Assembly (NCBI GenBank): GCA_024233575.1
Contig: JACKPN010000006.1
Location: forward strand, 85,360-149,359
DNA: 64,000 nt
Direction of reading: 5' to 3'
Origin: Chlamydiales bacterium
GTDB taxonomy: Bacteria > Chlamydiota > Chlamydiia > Chlamydiales > Criblamydiaceae
Shown here: one piece after another, positions 9,256-17,419 of the stretch
Position numbering within the stretch: the stretch's first letter is position 1
Layout of the letters: each line of letters starts with the position of its first letter
Position numbers and translations under genes: made by a program
The notes under the pieces: generated by a model
Database searches by the model: none
Told to the model about the DNA's origin: nothing
Seen by the model: only the letters and a program-made list of their open reading frames with translations

Positions 9256-11485
9256 ACCCAGGAGTATTCTGCACTTCGTATCCGGGGGGTGGAGGTGGGT
9301 AGTAATCGAGGCCCGCAGGCAGCTTCCAGCAATTGCGGCAGCGGGCATTAGGATGCGTGCGGTAATAGTTCTCCCATCCTTTGCGCCTGTCGCGCAACAC
9401 TTGCCAGCGATTACGGTCCCACAGAGAGGGTCCATCATCGCGCCGCTCGGCAATGTCTTCTTCGTCGCTGCTATCACCAATTACACTGACTAGAGCTTTC
9501 TCCTCAACAGTACCAGGAGGGGCAGCATTGATGTGAGTTGCTTTATTCTTCTCTTTCTCGATTTGAATCCGCATCTCCTGCAGCCGGATATTCAACGGGT
9601 TCTGTTTTATCAAGATATTTGCGATCCTTTCCGCTTCATCCCAGTTTTTTACAGTGATCGCTTTCTGCAGAAAATAGTACTGGGCCGCTTCCGACTGATC
9701 AACAATTTCTTCGTAGATCTTTTCTGCACTGCCTGTATCGCCTTCCAGAATTGCCAGATGCGCCATGGCCTCTTTTCCAAGAACATCGTCAATCAGCATG
9801 GGATTTTCTTTGACTACCCTCTTCGCTTCTTCGTAATTGCCTTGCTGTGCCTCGACACCGCTAACAAGCAAAGCTGCCCGCATTCCGACAGCATCAGATT
9901 GCGATACAAGTGGCATTAACTTTTCCAAAGCTGCAGAAGGATTGCCCGATTCTAGCAACAGCTCGCCGATCAAAAGCTGCATGGCAGGTGTTTGCTCCTG
10001 TTTCAGAGCAAAGTCCAAAGCTATCTGATTGCCACGCTCATAACGAAGGGCTTGTACCAACCCGAATGCCAGCCAATCCGGGTACTCTTTAGTGACAATC
10101 GCTAGTTTGTTGAACTGCAAGGCAGCCTCAAGCCATCCGGATGCCAGAAAGAGGGCGGTATAGATCTCATCGCTCTTCAACAGACTCAACACTTTAGGAT
10201 CCACTTCCTCAGATTTTCCGGAAGCAATCTGCTTCAACTCTTTGAACAGCTGATGTTCCTGGCTTTTATCAAAAAAAGCGGTATTGACCTGACCCTGTTT
10301 TTCTGGGATATCGCCAACGGCTCCGCGATACTGCAACACGAATTTCAATGCTTCCAAAATACGAGGGTCCCAACTTTGTTCCTGAAAAGGATTATAAATC
10401 AAAAGCTTCCACGCTTCAGACTCATGATTATCTTTAAGATGCTGGAGGAGGCGCAGCCAAAACGTGGACTGCTGATATTGGAGATAATGCTTGTTGCCGA
10501 GGATGCTATCGAATGCCTTATCGTCCCAATACACTCCCGGCGGCAGCTGCTGAAAATAGAGGATCAAAGGAGTTAGCTCCCCAACCGTGGGATAAATCTC
10601 ATCCCACTGTATTCCTGAAGGATGAGCTACGCGACTCCAGAACCATGCTTTTATCCAGTCTTGCTCGGAGCCTGTGAGCTCCAGTCCCTCTTTCCATGTT
10701 TGGATCGCCCAAGCCAACTGTCCATGGCGAAAATAAAAATCGGCAAGCTGATCCAGCAAAGCCTCATCGTTGGGGTTGCTCTGCCACGCGGCTATGTACT
10801 CGGCCCTTGCCATGGCGAGCTTGCCGATCCTCTCTAAAATCTGCGCACGGAAAGAGCGGATATCGCTATTGCCGGGATCCTTCTCCATAGCTTCGCGCAG
10901 GTAGTTCCAAGATTTCTCCAGATCCACATTTGCGCTGAGCAGCGCCAAACGCAGCAAGCGCGGGACATCTTGATTTCCTTCAAATGTTCGCGATAGCAGG
11001 TGGTTGACAGCCTCGTTTTGTTTGCCCTCTTTGACTAGAGCGTCGGCATCAAGAAGAAACCATATCTGTTGTTGGTCGGAGCTATCGGCCCATTTTTTTC
11101 GCAGCTGCCGATACCCGTCGACCTTTTCCTGAGCAAGCAGAGCCTGCCCAACTTGGGTCGCGGCTTCTTCGTCATTTTCAAATCCTTCGGGAAACTGCTG
11201 GTAGAGAAGCAATAGATAGGCGCCGTTATTCGGTATTGTCTTGAGAGCTTGAATCGTCAATACCAGCCAATTTTGCTCGGGCATCTCCTGGGCATTTGAA
11301 CGAAATAAGTCCCGATATTTGTTGATGGTCCCCAAGGCAGCTTTGGGGTTGCCTTTTTCGATGAGAGCCTTTGCTTTGCGATAATCTTCGTCAGCAGTAT
11401 TCTCTTTGGGAAAAACAAAAAGGAGTAACAAGAAAGCAATACACGCGACGATGAGACAAGCAGGTCCGATCCAGAATTTTTTCAT
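9254..11485 (-). CDS. TPR-repeat membrane protein of the exosortase locus (copy 2)
   Basis: A 743-aa paralog of the downstream TPR gene, with one N-terminal membrane helix (about residues 6-26), an ADEDYRKAKALIEKGNPKAAL opening repeat and further TPR-like units. The two share about the first 650 residues in order, which indicates an old tandem duplication. This copy has its own C-terminal tail (about 670-743): acidic, then Trp/Arg-rich, then a C-x2-C (ARCRNCWK), a five-proline run and a Gly/Tyr-rich end. That tail is absent from copy 1. A 155-bp gap to copy 1 carries a dispersed repeat. No strong ribosome-binding site is visible upstream of the ATG. Confidence 0.8.
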   Translation of the reverse strand: MKKFWIGPACLIVACIAFLLLLFVFPKENTADEDYRKAKALIEKGNPKAALGTINKYRDLFRSNAQEMPEQNWLVLTIQALKTIPNNGAYLLLLYQQFPEGFENDEEAATQVGQALLAQEKVDGYRQLRKKWADSSDQQQIWFLLDADALVKEGKQNEAVNHLLSRTFEGNQDVPRLLRLALLSANVDLEKSWNYLREAMEKDPGNSDIRSFRAQILERIGKLAMARAEYIAAWQSNPNDEALLDQLADFYFRHGQLAWAIQTWKEGLELTGSEQDWIKAWFWSRVAHPSGIQWDEIYPTVGELTPLILYFQQLPPGVYWDDKAFDSILGNKHYLQYQQSTFWLRLLQHLKDNHESEAWKLLIYNPFQEQSWDPRILEALKFVLQYRGAVGDIPEKQGQVNTAFFDKSQEHQLFKELKQIASGKSEEVDPKVLSLLKSDEIYTALFLASGWLEAALQFNKLAIVTKEYPDWLAFGLVQALRYERGNQIALDFALKQEQTPAMQLLIGELLLESGNPSAALEKLMPLVSQSDAVGMRAALLVSGVEAQQGNYEEAKRVVKENPMLIDDVLGKEAMAHLAILEGDTGSAEKIYEEIVDQSEAAQYYFLQKAITVKNWDEAERIANILIKQNPLNIRLQEMRIQIEKEKNKATHINAAPPGTVEEKALVSVIGDSSDEEDIAERRDDGPSLWDRNRWQVLRDRRKGWENYYRTHPNARCRNCWKLPAGLDYYPPPPPGYEVQNTPG

Positions 11486-11731
11486 TAGAAATATACCCGG
11501 TAATAGATACGCACAGTCTCTTTGTAATGAAAGACGACAATTTGTTGTAGAAAAAACCGATCAAGTAAATTTTCTCGCGGTGTTTTCCAAGAAAAAATGT
11601 ACAATATAACGCAGCTCGGTTGATTATTGACTAGTAAACACCCTATGCTATGGGCGAGGAAAAAAGTAAGTGTGAAAAGAAAAATATGCATGATCTGACA
11701 GGATGGAATTAATATATAAATGGAGGAACTG

Positions 11732-12619
11732 ATGTCTGTAGCCACTACGAATGCTTTAACCGATATTGAAAGATGGGTGGCTTATTGCAATAACCCATCA
11801 AATTCAACTTTTCTTGAGTTCATAACTCCCATTGCCATGGAGATTCTTACCGCTAACAAAACAAACCCCGGTCTGTCTTTGAAAGATGTATCGGCAAACC
11901 AGCAACAATCGGAAGATCTTTGTCTATTCAAAACTTTATGGGTCGATGAGATAAAAAAATGTGTTGATTCCATTCAAAATTCCGAACAAGAGCATCTCCT
12001 TCATCTATTGACAGCTCTTCAAACAACCGCTGAGGAAGCGGAAAAAGAAAAAACTATTAAGGGAATCATTCACTTCTGCAAAGAAAAAAAAATAGATCCT
12101 GAAAAAACGACTGAAAAAGTTATGTCCCAGATTAAGAAACTGGTTACGTTGCTGGAAGAAGAAACGGGCAATTTACTAAGAATTAAAGCTCGATTAGACG
12201 AAGAAATAGCCGACATGAAAGAAACTCATGAATTTTATCAAAAAACTTTCGATCAAAGAGTGCAATATCTTCGTGATAATGAGCGGAAACGAATTGAATT
12301 CATATATGAAAAAATCAAAGGACATAAACTTGGAGAAAAGAAAAAGTTGTCCAGAAAACCAAAAACAAAATTGGAAGACAAAAGAGACAGTATTGAAATA
12401 AAATATTTTAATCAAAAAATTATCCTAGACAATCAGCTTCATGACATCGAACTAGGCCTCAATTTTTTTCAAAAAAAAACCGCAAAGAATGAGGCAAAGA
12501 TCAATGAACTCATTGCAAAACGGGAAGAATTAAATGAAAAGATGAAAGCCTGCGAAGAGAAAGAAAAAAATGAATTAGAAGCCATGGATAAGCAAATCTA
12601 CAAAGAAAGGGGTCGTTAG
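11732..12619 (+). CDS. Coiled-coil protein of unknown function
   Basis: A 295-aa, Lys/Glu-rich, AT-rich gene with no signal peptide or membrane segment. Residues from about 100 to the end are strongly helical with heptad-like spacing, so a long coiled coil is likely. GGAGG five bases before the ATG at 11732 fixes the start; an ATG at 11720 is less likely. It faces away from the TPR gene and towards the PEP-CTERM gene, so it interrupts the otherwise one-directional exosortase locus. Its composition differs from its neighbours, which suggests later acquisition. A secreted host-directed protein is possible but unsupported. Confidence 0.7.
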   Translation: MSVATTNALTDIERWVAYCNNPSNSTFLEFITPIAMEILTANKTNPGLSLKDVSANQQQSEDLCLFKTLWVDEIKKCVDSIQNSEQEHLLHLLTALQTTAEEAEKEKTIKGIIHFCKEKKIDPEKTTEKVMSQIKKLVTLLEEETGNLLRIKARLDEEIADMKETHEFYQKTFDQRVQYLRDNERKRIEFIYEKIKGHKLGEKKKLSRKPKTKLEDKRDSIEIKYFNQKIILDNQLHDIELGLNFFQKKTAKNEAKINELIAKREELNEKMKACEEKEKNELEAMDKQIYKERGR

Positions 12620-12724
12620 CGTTGTTGCGACAATAGCTACGGAGAAGCACTTCACAGCTAGATCTAAGACTTATAAATATGTTTCTCATATTGACTTCGT
12701 CGAACTTTCATTGAAAAATCATCG

Positions 12725-13552
12725 TTAATCCGTATCAAGTCTTTTTATTTTTACAAAGGCTGACTTTCTCCGTTTAGCAAATATAACAAATACTAGTAGC
12801 GAAGCAAGAATGAGATACGTTGAAGGCTCCGGAACAGGAACAAGTTCGACAACGACAAAAACATCGCTGAAGTCTGCATCGCCGAGATTAGGAAGATCCT
12901 CCCATCCCATCAAATAGTAAGGAGTTCCATCGAAATGAACGGTTTTGACGTGGGCATTGCTGTCGCTATTATAGGCGCTGTCGTTCCACCATGTATCGTA
13001 GCTTGTTCCGTTAGCTCCATTCGCCAATAGGAAGAAATCAAGAAAACTACCGGCCTCCAGTTGAGGCAGTTCAACAAAATCCCCAGGGGTCAGCCCCGCA
13101 TAAGGAGCATCGGCATCGCCAGGATTGCTAGACGAGGCCAGAGTGTGGGCATTAGGAAAAACAATCGCTTTCTCACCGGACGAAAGAGTGAAATCATGAT
13201 TGGGATCCCAACCGAAAGAATTGCGATACCCTGCTGAAGAGTCAATAAAGTAGATGCGTGCATCCGATCGTGTCATGACCTCGAGATTCGACGGATCGAC
13301 GATCAACGTCGAAGGTGGGCTAACCGTAGAAGCCGGCGGATTGAACTCTGTTCCGCTCGAGTTTGCATCAATATAAGGCTGAACGGTCGATGTGTAAAAA
13401 GCATTGTAGGCAGCAGCACGGGCATCGGAGCCGGAGTCTCGGATGGGATTGACAATGTCCAAACCATCGGGATAAGCGAACAGAGAAGATGCCAGCATCA
13501 TCGTTCCCGATAATACGGCAGAAAAGCAAAGTCTCCTAAAAAATCCACACAT
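12725..13552 (-). CDS. PEP-CTERM sorting-signal protein
   Basis: A 275-aa exported protein and the likely substrate of the exosortase at 6254-7054. It has an N-terminal signal peptide (FFRRLCFSAVLSG... ending ASSLFA), a Ser/Thr/Asn/Asp-rich extracellular middle, and a C-terminal tripartite signal: VPVPEPSTY, a hydrophobic helix (LILASLLVFVIFA), then KRRKS, followed by a 13-residue tail. The tail after the basic cluster is longer than usual. The start at 13552 is set by GGAGG five bases upstream; a longer in-frame start was rejected. It lies within the glycosyltransferase cluster and is the only PEP-CTERM protein in the window, which suggests a dedicated pair. Confidence 0.9.
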   Translation of the reverse strand: MCGFFRRLCFSAVLSGTMMLASSLFAYPDGLDIVNPIRDSGSDARAAAYNAFYTSTVQPYIDANSSGTEFNPPASTVSPPSTLIVDPSNLEVMTRSDARIYFIDSSAGYRNSFGWDPNHDFTLSSGEKAIVFPNAHTLASSSNPGDADAPYAGLTPGDFVELPQLEAGSFLDFFLLANGANGTSYDTWWNDSAYNSDSNAHVKTVHFDGTPYYLMGWEDLPNLGDADFSDVFVVVELVPVPEPSTYLILASLLVFVIFAKRRKSAFVKIKRLDTD

Positions 13553-13654
13553 AACTTCCTCCATCCATCCAATTATATTATAACTGTTTACGTGTAGATT
13601 TATCAAATTAATTTTACATAAATGCTCTAGCAATTTGCGTGCCAAAATCAACTT

Positions 13655-15205
13655 TTATCCTCTAATTGCCTCTTCCAAGGTGCGATAGATAGCAAAAAGA
13701 GAGCTGACTCCGGCCAAGGTGAACTGACGGTGCAGCTCCGGAGAGAGTGCTGCAAGGCGTAAGGTCTTGCCCTCATAGATCAGCTGTTTACGCAGCTTCA
13801 TCAGGAAGGTGATGCCGAGGTTGTCGATATAGGTGCAATAGCCTAAATCGACTATACAATGCTTCAAATGAAGGAAAGTGGCATATTTTTCGTAATATTG
13901 TTCATAATCCTGATGATTGTCCAGGCGGCCGAGGAAACTGAGGACAACAAAACCTTTCTCCTGATAGACAGCTTCATAGAGCGGGGAATGGTTGTTATCG
14001 GTCAGAAATCGCGACACGATCTCGACAGGCTTCGCATATTGATTGTGGCGTAGCAGGTCCCAGATGCGGTGCAGTTTTATCAGCAGGCGCAGATCCCCGC
14101 GCATGCCAACACCGTATACTTCTTTTTTCTCTCTGCTCGCGCGCATCCATGTTTCTGCCAGCAGCGCCAGTCCGGTAAGGTCAACCCTCCGGCATCGAGA
14201 GAAGTCGAAAATAAGGTCGTCATGATCAAAAGCATCATCGATTCGGCGGAAAAGAGAAGGGACTACTGACTTATCGATGGAAAATGGCAACCCAATTGTG
14301 ACGACAGTCTTGTGTGGAGAGATAAAGAGCTTGTCATATTGCAACGCATCTTCTCGCAAAGGAAACAAGCGGTATATCCAATCATTCAATCGATGGTAAA
14401 TAACTAGAGGTATCGCCATGTAGAAAAATTTCGCGATGTCGACCACATAGCGGTACAATAGACGACGTGGTTCTTGCTGCAGGCGGTATAACCATTCCAA
14501 CCCATACTTCTGCATCCACGCAGGCGCACGCTTAAGGGTCCCGGCAAGAAAAGAAAACGTCCCGCCAACGCCGATGCTTACCGGCACCTTCAGCTGGTGC
14601 TTGACCCTATCGAACCACAGCTCCTGTTTTGGATTCCCCAAATTGATCAGAAGCACATCAGGAGAAGCAGCATTGATCTGCTCAAGGAGCAAAGCATCAC
14701 GCTCGAGACTATTCTCCAACTCAAGCCCATGGATGTCAAGATAGGGACTGGCCACCCCCGTAATGCGAAGATCCGAAAAGGAAGATTCCAATTTATGCGC
14801 TGCCCCCTGAGCGACAGCCTCAGTGCCGCCAAGAAGGTAAACTGACATTTTCTTCGCCGCCAGCGATGATGCCAAGCGCAAAACAAGATCAGCGCCGGTC
14901 ACACGCTCCGCCAAAGAAGGGCTGAGCCAGCGGCTTAACCAGACCAGGGGCATGCCATCGGCCGTCGTAAGATCAGAGGTGCGTAGAGTCTGAAGCAGTT
15001 CAGGATCGCGAACATGCGTGGAACGCCAGCCAAGGGCGTTGGCAAGGAAATCACTGTTGACGGTGCTGACATATCTAGGGCGGCGGTCTTCATGGTAGCG
15101 TGCAATCATCTGCTGAATGGCGGCAACGGCGCCATATGTAGAGACATCATCAATGGGAATGCCCAATATCAGCAAACGCAGTGGTCCACTATCTTTTTCT
15201 TCCAC
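13655..15205 (-). CDS. WecG/TagA/CpsF glycosyltransferase fused to two STAS domains
   Basis: A 516-aa fusion. Residues about 10-250 are a WecG/TagA/CpsF (GT26) transferase, which adds an N-acetylhexosamine-type sugar to a lipid-linked intermediate; TADGMP (D83) and LINLGNPKQELWF are its signatures. Residues about 297-390 form a first STAS domain with VDLTGLA (candidate phospho-acceptor T344), and about 415-514 a second STAS with IDNLGIT, which lacks Ser/Thr at that place. The GTG start at 15205 has GGGAG five bases upstream and overlaps the previous gene by 17 bases. A STAS pair on a glycosyltransferase suggests control by the HATPase/phosphatase protein at the head of this operon. Confidence 0.88.
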   Translation of the reverse strand: MEEKDSGPLRLLILGIPIDDVSTYGAVAAIQQMIARYHEDRRPRYVSTVNSDFLANALGWRSTHVRDPELLQTLRTSDLTTADGMPLVWLSRWLSPSLAERVTGADLVLRLASSLAAKKMSVYLLGGTEAVAQGAAHKLESSFSDLRITGVASPYLDIHGLELENSLERDALLLEQINAASPDVLLINLGNPKQELWFDRVKHQLKVPVSIGVGGTFSFLAGTLKRAPAWMQKYGLEWLYRLQQEPRRLLYRYVVDIAKFFYMAIPLVIYHRLNDWIYRLFPLREDALQYDKLFISPHKTVVTIGLPFSIDKSVVPSLFRRIDDAFDHDDLIFDFSRCRRVDLTGLALLAETWMRASREKKEVYGVGMRGDLRLLIKLHRIWDLLRHNQYAKPVEIVSRFLTDNNHSPLYEAVYQEKGFVVLSFLGRLDNHQDYEQYYEKYATFLHLKHCIVDLGYCTYIDNLGITFLMKLRKQLIYEGKTLRLAALSPELHRQFTLAGVSSLFAIYRTLEEAIRG

Positions 15206-16664
15206 CCTGGCTCCCCATCATTAAGGATTGCGGTTTTTTGAACAGCCAACGGAAGAACAACTTGACATCCTGCCACCAGGACATCGTGACTGAGTAGTAA
15301 CCTTCAGATGCATACTTGTCATCTTCGGAAGCTGCCGGACCATTATCAAGGTTCGACAGTGTGATGATGCCGACTTTCGACTTCACATAAAGCAAACGCC
15401 ATGACTCCGGCAACGCAGCAACCTCTTCGATAGTACGAGGCTCCACTCCAACAAAGTGAACATCGCCGTTGATGATGTTGATCAGCAACGGAAGACGCTG
15501 AAAAAATCGTTCAAAAAAATTCATCGCTGAACCGTTGCGTTTTGCAAAAGAGTAGAGCTTAAATGTTGTCCAATGGGCGGATATTTCCGATGCAGGAAGA
15601 GAAATTACCTCCTGATGCCGCAGCTTGCATGTGGCCAACATGATCAGATAAAAAGGCAACAGAAGCAAAAAACAGAAAGCAGCGCCGATACGCTCAAGAA
15701 AAAGGTACGAGCGATGTTTGAAATTGATATGTTTAAGTTCCGACAGGAGAAAATCGTCTTTAACGGCAATATGCGCCTCGAGGGACATGTTAATCAAAAG
15801 ATTGCGATCGATAATGCAGTTACGAATTTCCAACCCTTCGCCAATATAGCTTCTTCGACATACCAGCGAGTCTTCGACGATCGACATCTTGTCGATGATG
15901 CAGTGGTTTTCAATCACCGTATAGGGACCGATCTGCGCACCTTCGCGGATATAACAATTATCGCCAATGAATACCGGAGGGATCACCTTAACGCTAGGAT
16001 GGAGAGAAACGGCGCGCGACAGCCACACTCCATGCTCCACCTCACGCGCTGTCGTAGGAAAGAAGTGTCCCTGGTGTTCCATGGTGATCGACTTGCGGTT
16101 AGAGTACTTCAATTCCTGCAGGGTGCGTACGCAAAGAAAATGCTTCACCTGTTCGGTCTGATAGTTGGGGCGCACATGCTTAGGCAATGCTTCATCTTCA
16201 ACGCCAACACCCATCTCCCTTAAAGCCTCAGCAGATAGCGCCGCCCATCCGCTCCATTCTTTCTCCGGATAGAAATAGAGCAAAGGGATATCCGCAGAAT
16301 GAGAATGAGGCTGGTTGCCCAGCACGGGAAGGCAGTCGCCGCGGCCAAGGAGGACCACCTCCCTATCCCACATTTCGATAACAGGGAGCAGTGGGTCATA
16401 CGGGTATCTTGCATCCCTTGCCAAATGATAGGTGATTTCAACGCCCCAGCGCGATCCACCGCCTAGACGCTTCTCGATCAGATGCGGGTAATGGTTCAAT
16501 ACGATGTCGCATTTACGGATGCCATTGACTGAAAGATATTCCAAAATATGATAAATGATCGGCTTATCGACGATCTTTAGTAAGGGCGTCGGTCGGTAGA
16601 TGAGCAGTGAATTTAGGTCTGGCTGAAGCCCTGTTGCGTTGATGATTGCCCGCACGATTTTCAT
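15189..16664 (-). CDS. Nucleotidyltransferase-like / beta-helix / sugar-transferase fusion
   Basis: A 491-aa multidomain protein. The N-terminal part (about 1-130) resembles GT-A nucleotidyltransferases (RPTPLLKIVDKPIIYHILEYL), though the usual N-terminal GxGxRL loop is degenerate (NATGLQPD). Residues about 210-310 are hexapeptide repeats of a left-handed beta-helix (FIGDNCYIREGAQIGPY). Residues about 320-480 have a membrane helix and a region like bacterial sugar transferases (PF02397), but the standard DELPQ and GPRP boxes are weak (VHFVGVEPRTIEE). It may be a regulatory or scaffold relative of the active transferase next to it. The ATG at 16664 overlaps the upstream stop (TGATG). Confidence 0.75.
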   Translation of the reverse strand: MKIVRAIINATGLQPDLNSLLIYRPTPLLKIVDKPIIYHILEYLSVNGIRKCDIVLNHYPHLIEKRLGGGSRWGVEITYHLARDARYPYDPLLPVIEMWDREVVLLGRGDCLPVLGNQPHSHSADIPLLYFYPEKEWSGWAALSAEALREMGVGVEDEALPKHVRPNYQTEQVKHFLCVRTLQELKYSNRKSITMEHQGHFFPTTAREVEHGVWLSRAVSLHPSVKVIPPVFIGDNCYIREGAQIGPYTVIENHCIIDKMSIVEDSLVCRRSYIGEGLEIRNCIIDRNLLINMSLEAHIAVKDDFLLSELKHINFKHRSYLFLERIGAAFCFLLLLPFYLIMLATCKLRHQEVISLPASEISAHWTTFKLYSFAKRNGSAMNFFERFFQRLPLLINIINGDVHFVGVEPRTIEEVAALPESWRLLYVKSKVGIITLSNLDNGPAASEDDKYASEGYYSVTMSWWQDVKLFFRWLFKKPQSLMMGSQGGRKR

Positions 16665-17407
16665 CAATACGCCCCTTTTCCGAAAATCACCGCAGGAATT
16701 GTCTTAAGGAGAAGCTTAATATCCAGCCAAAAACTCTGGCTTTCAATGTACTGAATGTCGAGCTTTACCTGTTTGTCAAAAGGCAGTTCCGAGCGGCCGC
16801 TGACCTGCCAAATACAGGTGAGACCGGGTGTGATATCCAAACGGCGACGCTGATCGATGGTATATTGCGCAACCTCTTCAGCAAGAGGTGGACGAGGCCC
16901 TACCAGCGACATCTCCCCCTTTAGCACGCACCAGAGCTGCGGCAGCTCATCGAGACTGGTCTTCCTTAGCAGCCTTCCAAACCTTGTGATGCGTGGATCT
17001 TCTTTCATCTTAAACTTGATGTCGCCTTCAATAAGATTTTGCTCTTTAAGAGTGTCGACCATCTGATCCGCACCAACTTTCATGGTACGAAATTTCGGAA
17101 AGTTGAATTCGTTCCCCCACTTACCGACCCGCCGAGTTACGTAAAGAACAGGTCCGCAGTCGGAGAGTTTGATGATCAACGCAATAATAATGATGAAGGG
17201 AAAAAAGATAATCCCGAAAAAGATCGCTCCAAGAATATCGATGATCCTCTTGAGGATCTTTGCACCTTGGACGATGATGAGCCAAAAATACTTCTTTCGA
17301 AGATAGGTAAACCGCTGCCCAAAGCCTGCGGACTGAGCATATTTAGCATGGAGAGCATCAAGAAGCCGCTGCCTCTCGACACCTTTCAGTACATCGGGCT
17401 TGCGCAT
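16664..17407 (-). CDS. Polyprenyl-phosphate sugar-1-phosphate transferase (initiating enzyme)
   Basis: A 247-aa membrane enzyme of the bacterial sugar transferase family (PF02397; WbaP/EpsL-like short form). It would load the first sugar phosphate onto undecaprenyl phosphate to begin exopolysaccharide synthesis. One membrane helix lies at about 52-80, followed by the full signature set: FPKFRTMK, SLDELPQLWCVLKGEMSLVGPRPP and PGLTCIWQVSGRSEL. All are intact, in contrast to the degenerate copy in the adjoining fusion protein. It lies 12 bp downstream of the regulator gene, so the two form an operon. Confidence 0.92.
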   Translation of the reverse strand: MRKPDVLKGVERQRLLDALHAKYAQSAGFGQRFTYLRKKYFWLIIVQGAKILKRIIDILGAIFFGIIFFPFIIIIALIIKLSDCGPVLYVTRRVGKWGNEFNFPKFRTMKVGADQMVDTLKEQNLIEGDIKFKMKEDPRITRFGRLLRKTSLDELPQLWCVLKGEMSLVGPRPPLAEEVAQYTIDQRRRLDITPGLTCIWQVSGRSELPFDKQVKLDIQYIESQSFWLDIKLLLKTIPAVIFGKGAY

Positions 17408-17419
17408 CGTTAATTATCG

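Noticed and set aside
9221..9256. Hairpin after the TPR gene as a terminator
   Set aside because: The T-run lies on the wrong side for the minus-strand gene, and the sequence is a dispersed repeat present at unrelated places.
15573..16223. 216-aa plus-strand frame
   Set aside because: It lies wholly antisense to the nucleotidyltransferase/sugar-transferase fusion and has a His/Arg/Gln-rich composition typical of an antisense frame.
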